The notes under the pieces were generated by a model that was given only the letters and a program-made list of their open reading frames with translations, ran no database searches and was not told where the DNA came from. A stretch of DNA of 11,305 nucleotides from contig JANQOH010000050.1 of assembly GCA_028289725.1 (NCBI GenBank), positions 1 through 11,305 of the forward strand, in the 5' to 3' direction. Positions 1-6,984 of the stretch are shown here, piece by piece (the first letter of the stretch is position 1; the number at the start of each line of letters is the position of its first letter). The stretch comes from Alphaproteobacteria bacterium. GTDB lineage: Bacteria; Pseudomonadota; Alphaproteobacteria; UBA7887. A program made the translations under genes and the position numbers.

Positions 1-2
1 CG

Positions 3-629
3 GCTCACGTGAATGGCCTGTTGCGTCATGTCGTCGGCGCGACGATCGAGTTCCGCGGCGTCGAACGGATCCCACAAGGCCCGTGTTTGGTTGCCGCGAA
101 ACACCAGACGACTTGGGAGGCCGTAGCGCTCCTGGGGGTCTTACCGGACACCTGCTACGTACTGAAACGGGAACTTAGCTTAATACCGGTATTTGGTTGG
201 TACGCTTTGAAAAATGAGCAGATTATTGTGGACCGAAAAGCTGGCGCACGCGCCCTCAAGGGCATGTTGCGCGATGCCCGCGCCGCCGTTGCGGAAGGAC
301 GGCAAATTGTAATTTTTCCAGAAGGGACGCGGGTCCCGGCCGGCGAATCCCGGGACTATCAGCCCGGTGTGGCCGCGCTTTACCAGGCGCTCAATCTCCC
401 GGTCGTCCCGGTCGCGGTGAATTCCGGCGTGGCTTGGGCGCGGCACCGGTTCATCAAATATCCGGCGCCCGTTATTGCCGAGTTTGGCGAACCGTTGCCG
501 CCGGGCCTCGACCGTCGGTCCTTCATGACCGCGTTGCGCGATTTTATCGAACCGTCCAGCCGCCGTCTCGAAGCGGAAGCGCAGCGCGCGCTTACTTCGC
601 GCAGACCCGATCCATCAGGCGGTGCATGA
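3..629 (+). CDS. plsC: 1-acyl-sn-glycerol-3-phosphate acyltransferase (PlsC family), 5' end outside window
   Basis: Probably transfers an acyl group to lysophosphatidic acid to make phosphatidic acid at the inner membrane. The frame is open to the left edge. A GTG at 9 is the first possible start inside the window, but the usual N-terminal membrane helix is missing, so the true start is almost certainly upstream. Counting that GTG as residue 1, the acyltransferase motifs appear in order: KHQTTWE at 31-37 (the HX4D catalytic motif, here with E37 as the acidic residue), the LKREL...IPVFGWY block at 52-65, FPEGTR at 103-108 (phosphate binding), and PVVPVAVNSG near 131-140. The last 38 bases overlap the end of the convergent argE-like gene. 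A paralogous lysophospholipid acyltransferase is the main alternative. Family assignment is firm; the exact acyl acceptor is inferred. Confidence 0.88.
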   Translation, partial: AHVNGLLRHVVGATIEFRGVERIPQGPCLVAAKHQTTWEAVALLGVLPDTCYVLKRELSLIPVFGWYALKNEQIIVDRKAGARALKGMLRDARAAVAEGRQIVIFPEGTRVPAGESRDYQPGVAALYQALNLPVVPVAVNSGVAWARHRFIKYPAPVIAEFGEPLPPGLDRRSFMTALRDFIEPSSRRLEAEAQRALTSRRPDPSGGA

Positions 630-1764
630 AGGCAATGCAGGCATCGACTTGCTCCAGCTCGATATATTCATCCGGCTTGTGGGCCTGCAGAATATTGCCC
701 GGACCGCAGACGACGGTCGGGGTTCCGGCGCGTTGGAATAGTCCGGCTTCCGTGCCAAACGACACGGCGCCGGCCGGCTGGTTGTCGCCGGTCAAGGCGC
801 GCACCAAGCTTTCCGCGGCGGAGCCGGGTTCTGGCGCGAGACCGCCGACGCCAATAACGAGGTCCGTCTCAATGCCGGTTTTTGCGGAGACGGCACGCAT
901 CTCGGGCAGAAGTTCACTGTCGACGAACTGCTTCAGCGGCTGCAGCACGAGCGCCTCGACATCGGCATCGGGCATCAATCGCACCTCCCACTCGAAGGCA
1001 CAGTGGCGCGGCAGAATGTTGTTCGCGGTGCCGCCCTGGATCAGGCCGACCTGGATCGTATGAAACGGCGGATCAAACCCACTTTCGGGCGCCGAGGCAT
1101 CGCGCATCTTGCGTGCCGTGCGGTCCAGGAACTCGATCATGCGCGCCGCGACCATGATGGCGCTGACACCGCGGTCGGTATACGCCGAGTGCGCTTCAAG
1201 TCCTGTGACCGTGGTGGAGAATCGATAAATCCCTTTGTGCCGGTCGATGATTTTCATTTCGGTTGGCTCACCGACGATCACCGCGCCCGGCGAGAAATCG
1301 AGGCTCTTGATGAGCGCCACGATTTGTGGCGCGCCCAGGCAGCCGACTTCTTCGTCGTACGACAAGGCGAGGTGGATCGGCATCTCAAGCCCGCGCGCCA
1401 GAAACTCAGGCACCAGCGCCAGCGCAATGGCGGAAAAGCTCTTCATATCGGCCGTGCCGCGCCCGTACAGCCGGCCGTCGCGTTCGACCACGGTAAAGGG
1501 ATCGCTACTCCAATCTTGGTCGTCGACCGGGACCACGTCTGTGTGGCCCGACAACACGATCCCGCCGTCGGCCTTTTGCCCCAGCGTCGCGAAAAGGTTC
1601 GCTTTCTTGCCCGACTCATCGAACAGGCGCTGCGACTCAATCCCGTGTCCCGCGAGATAGTCGGCGACGAAATCGATCAGTTCGAGGTTCGACAAGCGGC
1701 TCGTGGTATCGAAACTCACCAGGCGGTCGATCATCTCGCGCGGCGTGTACGTGCGTCCAGGCAT
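592..1764 (-). CDS. argE: Acetylornithine deacetylase (ArgE), M20 family metallohydrolase
   Basis: Predicted cytoplasmic zinc hydrolase that removes the acetyl group from N-acetylornithine in arginine biosynthesis. The 390-aa length fits ArgE. M20 residues are all present: GHTDVVP at 73-79 (metal ligand H74, catalytic D76), GRGTADMKSF at 101-110 (bridging ligand D106), DEEVG at 137-141 (general base E138, ligand E139), GEPTE at 165-169 (ligand E166) and AHKPDEY at 361-367 (ligand H362). H192 in the lid/dimerisation region is in LEAHSA. The ATG at 1764 gives an ArgE-like N terminus (MIDRLVSFDTTS from residue 11); an internal ATG at residue 11 is a weaker alternative. It is divergent from the peptide-importer operon, so it could instead act on imported N-acyl amino acids or dipeptides, as related M20 enzymes do. 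That alternative rests on gene context only. Confidence 0.88.
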   Translation of the reverse strand: MPGRTYTPREMIDRLVSFDTTSRLSNLELIDFVADYLAGHGIESQRLFDESGKKANLFATLGQKADGGIVLSGHTDVVPVDDQDWSSDPFTVVERDGRLYGRGTADMKSFSAIALALVPEFLARGLEMPIHLALSYDEEVGCLGAPQIVALIKSLDFSPGAVIVGEPTEMKIIDRHKGIYRFSTTVTGLEAHSAYTDRGVSAIMVAARMIEFLDRTARKMRDASAPESGFDPPFHTIQVGLIQGGTANNILPRHCAFEWEVRLMPDADVEALVLQPLKQFVDSELLPEMRAVSAKTGIETDLVIGVGGLAPEPGSAAESLVRALTGDNQPAGAVSFGTEAGLFQRAGTPTVVCGPGNILQAHKPDEYIELEQVDACIAFMHRLMDRVCAK

Positions 1765-1810
1765 GCGGTCTCGCGGGGTAGGGTGGGCGCCGATTCGGCT
1801 TGGATGGCGG

Positions 1811-1839
1811 ACTATAGAGGGCGGTCATGACCAAGTCAC
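1811..1839 (-). promoter_or_regulatory. Candidate sigma-70-type promoter for argE
   Basis: On the - strand, GTGACT (1839-1834) and TATAGT (1816-1811) are separated by exactly 17 bases and resemble the -35 and -10 boxes (4/6 and 5/6 matches). They would start transcription near 1803, leaving about 40 bases of leader before the argE ATG at 1764. The -35 box lies inside the first codons of the divergent substrate-binding-protein gene, so expression of the two could interfere. No equally good + strand promoter for the importer operon was found in this 62-bp gap. In a high-GC proteobacterium such matches are only suggestive. Confidence 0.3.
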
Positions 1840-3425
1840 GGCGCGGGTCCTTGTTCTGGTTATTGGTGATTTGGATGTTGTTCGGCGCGGCCGCGCAGGC
1901 CGAGACACCCGGCAACATGTTCGTCATGGCCAAGGCGCTCGACGATCTGATCACCCTCGACCCGGCGGAGGTCTTTGAATTCTCAGGCGCCGAGATTATC
2001 GCCAATTTGTACCAGAGGCTTTTTCGCCCAAATCCGGATGACCCGTCTCGGCCAATCGCCGAGGTCGCGGAAGATTGGCGGACGGCGGACGACGGCCGGA
2101 CATTCGTCATCAAGGTCCGCGACGGCTTGCGTTTCGCTTCGGGCAATCCGGTGACGCCGGCGGATGTCCTATTTTCGTTGCGCCGCGCCGTTGCCTTGAA
2201 CAAGGCACCAAGTTTCATTCTGACGCAGTTCGGGCTCACCGCAGATACGGTGGCGGACCGCATTGTACGGGTGAGCAAAAACGAAATCGCACTCCATCTC
2301 GATCAAGCTTACGCGCCCACACTTGTCCTCAATGCCCTGAGCGCCGGCATCGCTTCGGTGGTCGAACGTGATCTGATCAATGCTGCGGCGAAGCCTGAAG
2401 ACAGTTGGGGGCATGCTTGGTTGCGCACACGGGCTGCGGGCGGCGGGCCGCTGACGCTGCGGCGCTGGGCACCGGGCGAATTCTTGCTGCTCGATCCCAA
2501 CCCCTATTTTGCCGGCGCGCAAGCGAAGCTGGAGCGCTTCATCGTGCGCGATATTCGCGAGCCATCGACCCAAAGGCTCATGCTGGTGCGCGGCGACATC
2601 GACATGGCGCGCAATTTGGGACCGGATCAAATCGTGGCGCTTCGAAGCGCACCAGGCATCGCGGTGCTGACCGCGCGGCGTGCGCGTTTGTTCTACCTCG
2701 GGCTTAACCAGCGCCACCCCGCCTTGGCGCAACCTGACGTACGCCGCGCTATGCGTTTGCTCGTCGACTATGAGGGGATCGCGAACGGTTTGCTGTCCGG
2801 TCGCGCCAGCGTTCACCAGTCCTTTTTGCCAAACGGTTTTCTGGGCGCTTTGTCCGATCAGCCATTTCAGTTCGACCCGCCGCGCGCGCGACGCATTCTG
2901 TCCGATGCTGGGCTCGGCGAAGGATTTTCCGTGACCATGGATGTCCGTTCGGATCCGATTGCTTTGCTCATCGCACAAGCGATCCAAGCGGGCATGGCCG
3001 AGGCCGGTATCGCGGTCGAAATTCTGCCGGGCAGCGGCAAGCAAGTTCTGACCAAATACCGCGCGCGGCGTCATGAGATTTTCATCGGCCAATGGGGACC
3101 GGACTATCTCGACCCACACACCAATGCCGGGACCTTTGCGCGCAATCCGGACAACGGCGATGAAGCGGCGGAACGCACGCTTGCTTGGCGCAACGGCTGG
3201 GACATACCGGCGTTAACCGCGCGCGCGGAACAAGCCGTGCTGATCGCCGATTCAGACCGCCGCGCGGCGATCTATGCCGATTTGCAGCACCAAGTCCGCG
3301 AGGCATCGCCGTTTATCGTGATGTTCCAAGAGAATGAACTGATCGCCATGCGCGATACGGTCGGCGGCTTTACCGCCGGGCTCACGTCTGATCAAACGCT
3401 CTATCACCGGATCGAGAAGCGTTAG
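1827..3425 (+). CDS. Peptide-type ABC transporter substrate-binding protein (SBP family 5)
   Basis: Periplasmic receptor that would bind a peptide or related ligand and deliver it to the permeases encoded next. The N terminus is a Sec signal peptide: basic MTKSRR, a hydrophobic stretch at about 9-23, and a signal-peptidase I site after AQA (residue 25). Family 5 landmarks follow: LDPAEVFEFS near residue 50 with the IIANLYQRL segment, the DGRTFVIKVRDGLRF block, VTPADVLFSLRRAV, GDIDMARNL, and WGPDYLDPHT in the C-terminal half. At 532 aa it has normal length for DppA/OppA-like proteins. A weak ribosome site (GAGG, about 1816-1820) precedes the ATG. It is the first gene of a five-gene operon, and its stop overlaps the GTG of the next gene by one base. 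Substrate is unknown: dipeptides or oligopeptides are most likely, but family 5 also includes nickel and opine receptors. Confidence 0.9.
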   Translation: MTKSRRGSLFWLLVIWMLFGAAAQAETPGNMFVMAKALDDLITLDPAEVFEFSGAEIIANLYQRLFRPNPDDPSRPIAEVAEDWRTADDGRTFVIKVRDGLRFASGNPVTPADVLFSLRRAVALNKAPSFILTQFGLTADTVADRIVRVSKNEIALHLDQAYAPTLVLNALSAGIASVVERDLINAAAKPEDSWGHAWLRTRAAGGGPLTLRRWAPGEFLLLDPNPYFAGAQAKLERFIVRDIREPSTQRLMLVRGDIDMARNLGPDQIVALRSAPGIAVLTARRARLFYLGLNQRHPALAQPDVRRAMRLLVDYEGIANGLLSGRASVHQSFLPNGFLGALSDQPFQFDPPRARRILSDAGLGEGFSVTMDVRSDPIALLIAQAIQAGMAEAGIAVEILPGSGKQVLTKYRARRHEIFIGQWGPDYLDPHTNAGTFARNPDNGDEAAERTLAWRNGWDIPALTARAEQAVLIADSDRRAAIYADLQHQVREASPFIVMFQENELIAMRDTVGGFTAGLTSDQTLYHRIEKR

Positions 3426-4486
3426 TGTCGGACAGTCCGGTCGTTTCCTCAGCATCACGGTTTCCCACTCGCATGAAGGCGGTCGCCCGATTGCTGGTCG
3501 GCGTCGCCGTCACCATGCTTGGCCTGTTGCTTGTCACTTTTGTGATCGGCCGGGTCATCCCAATTGACCCGGTTCTGGCCGTAGTCGGCGACCGAGCGTC
3601 CGCCGATACGTACGAGGCGGCGCGTATCGCGATGGGTCTCGACCGCTCGATACCGGTTCAGTTCTGGCTGTATCTGACCGGCGTCGTTCAAGGCGATTTT
3701 GGCGTCAGCGTGGTCACCGCGCGGCCCGTCATCGACGACATCGCCCGCTATTTCCCGGCGACCATCGAACTTGCCACCATCGCAATCATCATTGGCGCAT
3801 TGACCGGCGTTCCCGCCGGCGTAATGGCGGCGGTGCACCGCGACCGTTGGCCCGACCATGTGCTGCGCGTGATCTCCTTGCTCGGCTATTCAACGCCGGC
3901 GTTTTGGCTCGGCATGATCTTGTTGATCGTCTTTTACGGCGCGCTGGGCTGGGCGGCAGGGCCGGGCCGCATCGCGGTGTTTTACGAAGATGTCGTGCCG
4001 ACCGCGACGGGATTTATGGTCATCGACGCGGCAATCGCTGGCGAATGGACGATATTTCGAAACGCGCTGTCGCATCTCGTGCTGCCCGCCGCCGTTTTGG
4101 GCCTTTATTCAATGGCCTACATCACGCGGATGACACGCAGCTTCATGATCGATCAGTTGAGCCAGGAGTACATCTTGGCGGCCCGAGCAAAGGGCCTGTC
4201 GGAACGGCGCGTGGTCTGGCGCCACGCCTTGGGCAACGCGGCGGTGCCCTTGGTGACCGTCATCGCTTTATCCTACGGCGGGCTTCTCGAAGGGTCGGTG
4301 TTGACCGAAACGATTTTTGCTTGGCCGGGCCTCGGCAGCTATCTCACCAACTCCTTGCTGAGCGCGGACATGAACGCCGTGCTCGGCAGCACGATCGTCA
4401 TCGGCGCGGTGTTTCTTGGCCTCAATCTGATCGCGGATGCGGTCTATGCTCTGCTGGATCCGAGGGTGGCATGGCAGAAGGGCTGA
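3425..4486 (+). CDS. dppB: ABC transporter permease, DppB/OppB type
   Basis: Inner-membrane permease that forms half of the transport channel with the next gene's product. It has an N-terminal transmembrane helix at about residues 21-46 ending in GRVIPIDP, then several hydrophobic segments. The BPD_transp_1 coupling (EAA) loop is EYILAARAKGLSERRVVWRHA at about 248-268, which docks on the ATPases. The C terminus carries SVLTETIFAWPGLG and ends near LLDPRV, as is typical for DppB. I chose the GTG at 3425 because it overlaps the preceding TAG by one base and follows a GAGAAG ribosome-site-like stretch. An ATG at 3473 (MKAVARLL) is a possible alternative that would remove 16 poorly conserved residues and bring the length closer to the family norm. 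The symbol indicates family type, not proven substrate. Confidence 0.9.
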   Translation: MSDSPVVSSASRFPTRMKAVARLLVGVAVTMLGLLLVTFVIGRVIPIDPVLAVVGDRASADTYEAARIAMGLDRSIPVQFWLYLTGVVQGDFGVSVVTARPVIDDIARYFPATIELATIAIIIGALTGVPAGVMAAVHRDRWPDHVLRVISLLGYSTPAFWLGMILLIVFYGALGWAAGPGRIAVFYEDVVPTATGFMVIDAAIAGEWTIFRNALSHLVLPAAVLGLYSMAYITRMTRSFMIDQLSQEYILAARAKGLSERRVVWRHALGNAAVPLVTVIALSYGGLLEGSVLTETIFAWPGLGSYLTNSLLSADMNAVLGSTIVIGAVFLGLNLIADAVYALLDPRVAWQKG

Positions 4487-5367
4487 CCACTTGGTTGGCC
4501 AGCGACCGGCCCGCCTCGGCGCTGCAAGCGCGGCTTGGCCGGATTTACTACGGCGTTGGCACGTTTGCGCGCAATCCGCTCGCGGTGATCGGTTTTTTGA
4601 TCATCGCCACGCTGTTGGTGTGCGCGGCATTTGCGCCTTGGCTTGCACCCTATACGCCGGATGCGCTCGACCTCGATCACAGGCTCGCGCCACCAAGCGC
4701 GGGCCATTGGCTGGGCACGGACGAGCTTGGCCGGGATCTGGCGTCACGGATCATCTATGGCAGCCGGATCACGCTGTTCATCGTGATCCTGGTGGCCGTG
4801 ATCGCCGCGCCGATCGGGCTCGTGTTGGGGGCGGTGGCGGGCTATGCCGGCGGCTGGCTGGACACCGCGTTGATGCGGCTCACCGACATCTTCCTGGCGT
4901 TTCCGCGGCTCGTTCTGGCGCTCGCGCTGGCCGCCGCGCTTGGTCCCGGAATCGAGAACGCGGTGATCGCCATCGCCGTTACATCGTGGCCGGTTTATGC
5001 CCGCGTCGCGCGGGCGGAGGCGCTCGTGGTGCGCAACGCCGATTATGTCGCGGCGGCGCGTCTCCAAGGCGCACCGGCATGGCGTATCGTGCGCCGCCAG
5101 GTCATGCCCATGTGCTTCAATTCGCTGATCGTGCGCGTCACGCTCGACATGGCGGGCATCATCCTGACGGCGGCCGGGCTCGGCTTTCTCGGCCTCGGTG
5201 CGCAGCCGCCGGCGCCGGAATGGGGCGCCATGATCGCCGCGGGACGGCCGTATCTGTTCGATCAATGGTGGTTGGTCGCGGTGCCTGGCGCGGCGATCGT
5301 CATTGTGAGCCTGGGCTTCAACCTGCTCGGCGATGGCTTGCGCGACGTTTTGGACCCTCGGGCATGA
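4471..5367 (+). CDS. dppC: ABC transporter permease, DppC/OppC type
   Basis: Second inner-membrane permease of the importer. The frame is open far upstream, but the real start is the ATG at 4471. It gives a 298-aa protein of normal DppC length and has a ribosome site (GAGGG at 4462-4466). It also places the FARNPLAVIGFLI N-terminal helix where the family has it, at about residues 32-55. The family motif HWLGTDELGRD is at 79-89. The coupling loop DYVAAARLQGAPAWRIVRRQ is at 191-210, followed by GLGFLGLGAQPPAPEWG at about 236-252 and GDGLRDVLDPR at the end, all hallmarks of DppC/OppC. The start lies 16 bases inside the dppB gene, so translational coupling is likely. The upstream part of this open frame is a shadow of dppB. 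Confidence 0.9.
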   Translation: MAEGLTTWLASDRPASALQARLGRIYYGVGTFARNPLAVIGFLIIATLLVCAAFAPWLAPYTPDALDLDHRLAPPSAGHWLGTDELGRDLASRIIYGSRITLFIVILVAVIAAPIGLVLGAVAGYAGGWLDTALMRLTDIFLAFPRLVLALALAAALGPGIENAVIAIAVTSWPVYARVARAEALVVRNADYVAAARLQGAPAWRIVRRQVMPMCFNSLIVRVTLDMAGIILTAAGLGFLGLGAQPPAPEWGAMIAAGRPYLFDQWWLVAVPGAAIVIVSLGFNLLGDGLRDVLDPRA

Positions 5368-6185
5368 CGGACGCGAACGCCAGACCCTTAGTCGAGGTCG
5401 AGGGCCTCACGATCGCCTTCCGCTCGCGACGCGGCGCGGCCAAGGCGGTCACCGATATCAGTTTCGCCTTGGGCCGCGAGCGGCTCGGCGTGGTCGGTGA
5501 GTCGGGCGCGGGAAAGTCGACCATTGGCCGCGCGTTGCTCGGCTTGCTGCCGCCCTCGGCCGAGGTCTCAGCCCGCAAACTTGCATTCGAAGGCGGAGAT
5601 TTGCTTTCCATGCCGCCGGCGGCGCGCCGCGCGCTGCGCGGCCGACGCATGGCGATGATCCTTCAAGATCCGCGTCACGCGCTCAACCCGGTGATGACCG
5701 TTGGCGCGCAAATCGCCGAAACACTCGCGACCCACACTGATCTCGATACGCGGCAGGCCGAGGCACGCGGCATCGCGCTCTTGGCATCTGTGCGCATCGC
5801 CGATCCCGAACGTGTGTGGCGCGCCTATGCGCACGAGCTCTCCGGCGGGCTCGCCCAACGCGCCATGATCGCGATGATGCTGGCGCCCGGGCCCGAACTT
5901 CTTGTTGCAGACGAAGCGACCTCGGCGCTCGATGTGATGGCGCGCGAGCAAGTTCTCGATGTCTTGGCCGAACAACAGCGCCTGCGCGGCATGGGCTTGC
6001 TGATGATCGGCCACGACCTCGGTTTGGTCGCGCGCTTCTGTGACCGTGTCCTGGTGATGCGCGCGGGCAGGATCGTGGAGGAGGCGACAGGCGCCGCGCT
6101 CGCGGCCGGTGACGCCAAAGATCCATACACGCGGCATTTGTTGGCTGTGCAACCGCGTCTCGATTCGGCCGGCGCGCCCCTATGA
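5364..6185 (+). CDS. dppD: ABC transporter ATP-binding protein, DppD/OppD type (short form)
   Basis: Cytoplasmic ATPase that would power the importer as a heterodimer with the next gene's product. The start is the ATG overlapping the dppC stop as ATGA; the open frame before it is a shadow of dppC. The 273-aa protein has Walker A GESGAGKST (45-53), Q-loop Q101 in LQDPRHALNP, signature LSGGLAQRA (159-167), Walker B LLVADEATSALD with catalytic E184 and D-loop (179-190), and H-loop H217. The signature reads GGLAQ rather than GGQRQ, a change common in DppD-type subunits. It ends just after DPYTRHLLAVQPRL. It therefore lacks most of the C-terminal oligopeptide/dipeptide (oligo_HPY) extension of the roughly 330-aa DppD and OppD, and in length resembles NikD. 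No iron-sulfur-type cysteine cluster is visible. Confidence 0.9.
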   Translation: MTDANARPLVEVEGLTIAFRSRRGAAKAVTDISFALGRERLGVVGESGAGKSTIGRALLGLLPPSAEVSARKLAFEGGDLLSMPPAARRALRGRRMAMILQDPRHALNPVMTVGAQIAETLATHTDLDTRQAEARGIALLASVRIADPERVWRAYAHELSGGLAQRAMIAMMLAPGPELLVADEATSALDVMAREQVLDVLAEQQRLRGMGLLMIGHDLGLVARFCDRVLVMRAGRIVEEATGAALAAGDAKDPYTRHLLAVQPRLDSAGAPL

Positions 6186-6973
6186 TCGAAATCGAAAATC
6201 TTTCGGTATCCTATTCGCGCGGCGGTCAAACCGTCGCGGCCGTGCGCGATGTCTCACTGACCATCGGCGCGGGCGAGGCGTGGGCGCTGGTTGGCGAGTC
6301 GGGCTGCGGCAAAACCACCATCTTGCGCGCGGTCGCCGGTTTGATCGGCGGGTGGCAGGGGCGCATCCGCATCGATGGCGCGGATCGTCGCGCGCTCAAA
6401 CCCCGCGATGCCGCGCGCCGCGTCCAGATGGTGTTCCAAGATCCGTATGGCTCGCTGCACCCGCGCCAAACTGTCGCTGACGCCCTCGCCGAGCCGTTGC
6501 GTGTTCGCGGCATCACGGACCAAGAGGGGCGCATCGCACGCGCCCTTGATCAAGTCGGCCTGGACGCGGCCTTGCGCTTTCGTTTCCCGCACCAGCTTTC
6601 CGGCGGCCAGCGCCAGCGCGTCGCCATCGCGCGTACCCTCATGCTCGAACCGCGCATCCTATTGCTCGACGAACCAACGTCGGCTCTCGATGTCTCGACC
6701 CAATCCGAAATTCTCACCTTGCTCGCCGACCTACGCGCCGCTCACAATCTCACACTCCTGCTGGTCAGCCACGACCTCGCCGTCACCGCGCGCCTGTGCG
6801 ATCAAATCGCGGTGATGAAGACAGGGCGACTCGTAGAGACCGTTTCGACGGGCCAGTTGCTTGCAGGAGAAGGGCTGAACGCCTACACACAGGCGCTTTT
6901 TTTGGCGAGCCAGGGGCAGACAGGAAATGCTCTTAATCAGGTTCGAATCGTGCAGTCTGCGAACTCGACATAA
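6182..6973 (+). CDS. dppF: ABC transporter ATP-binding protein, DppF/OppF type (short form), with atypical C-terminal tail
   Basis: Second ATPase of the importer, last gene of the operon, starting with an ATGA overlap on dppD. Its 263 aa contain Walker A GESGCGKTT (38-46), Q-loop Q86 in VFQDPYGSLHPR, a complete signature LSGGQRQRVAIAR (139-151), Walker B LLLDEPTSALD (160-170, E164) and H-loop H197. The core ends at AYTQALFLAS (about 234-243), where DppF-like proteins normally reach the start of their C-terminal extension. The last 20 or so residues (QGQTGNALNQ and onward) match nothing I recognise and use less G/C-biased codons. They lie directly against the low-GC defence genes, so the native 3' end may have been replaced when that DNA arrived. 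A run of seven T at 6897-6903 is also a possible frameshift site. The ATPase core is complete. Confidence 0.88.
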   Translation: MIEIENLSVSYSRGGQTVAAVRDVSLTIGAGEAWALVGESGCGKTTILRAVAGLIGGWQGRIRIDGADRRALKPRDAARRVQMVFQDPYGSLHPRQTVADALAEPLRVRGITDQEGRIARALDQVGLDAALRFRFPHQLSGGQRQRVAIARTLMLEPRILLLDEPTSALDVSTQSEILTLLADLRAAHNLTLLLVSHDLAVTARLCDQIAVMKTGRLVETVSTGQLLAGEGLNAYTQALFLASQGQTGNALNQVRIVQSANST

Positions 6974-6984
6974 GGCAAGCGGTT

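Noticed and set aside
1003..1830. 275-codon + strand frame opposite argE.
   Set aside because: It is a mirror frame of the argE gene, caused by its high third-position GC. argE has every catalytic residue, while the mirror product has no recognisable domain.
3847..4470. Long upstream extension of the dppC frame.
   Set aside because: It overlaps the well-supported dppB gene in another frame, its translation is arginine-rich and non-membrane-like, and the ATG at 4471 gives the normal family N terminus with a ribosome site.
4437..5363. Long upstream extension of the dppD frame.
   Set aside because: It is a shadow of dppC. The ATPase domain begins only after 5364, where an ATGA overlap marks the real start.
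6942..6948. TTCGAAT in a GGTTCGAATC context near the island's left edge, resembling a tRNA T-arm and possible attachment site.
   Set aside because: The flanking stem pairs at only about 3 of 5 positions, there is no CCA-type 3' end or rest of a tRNA, and no matching copy was seen at the right side of the island.
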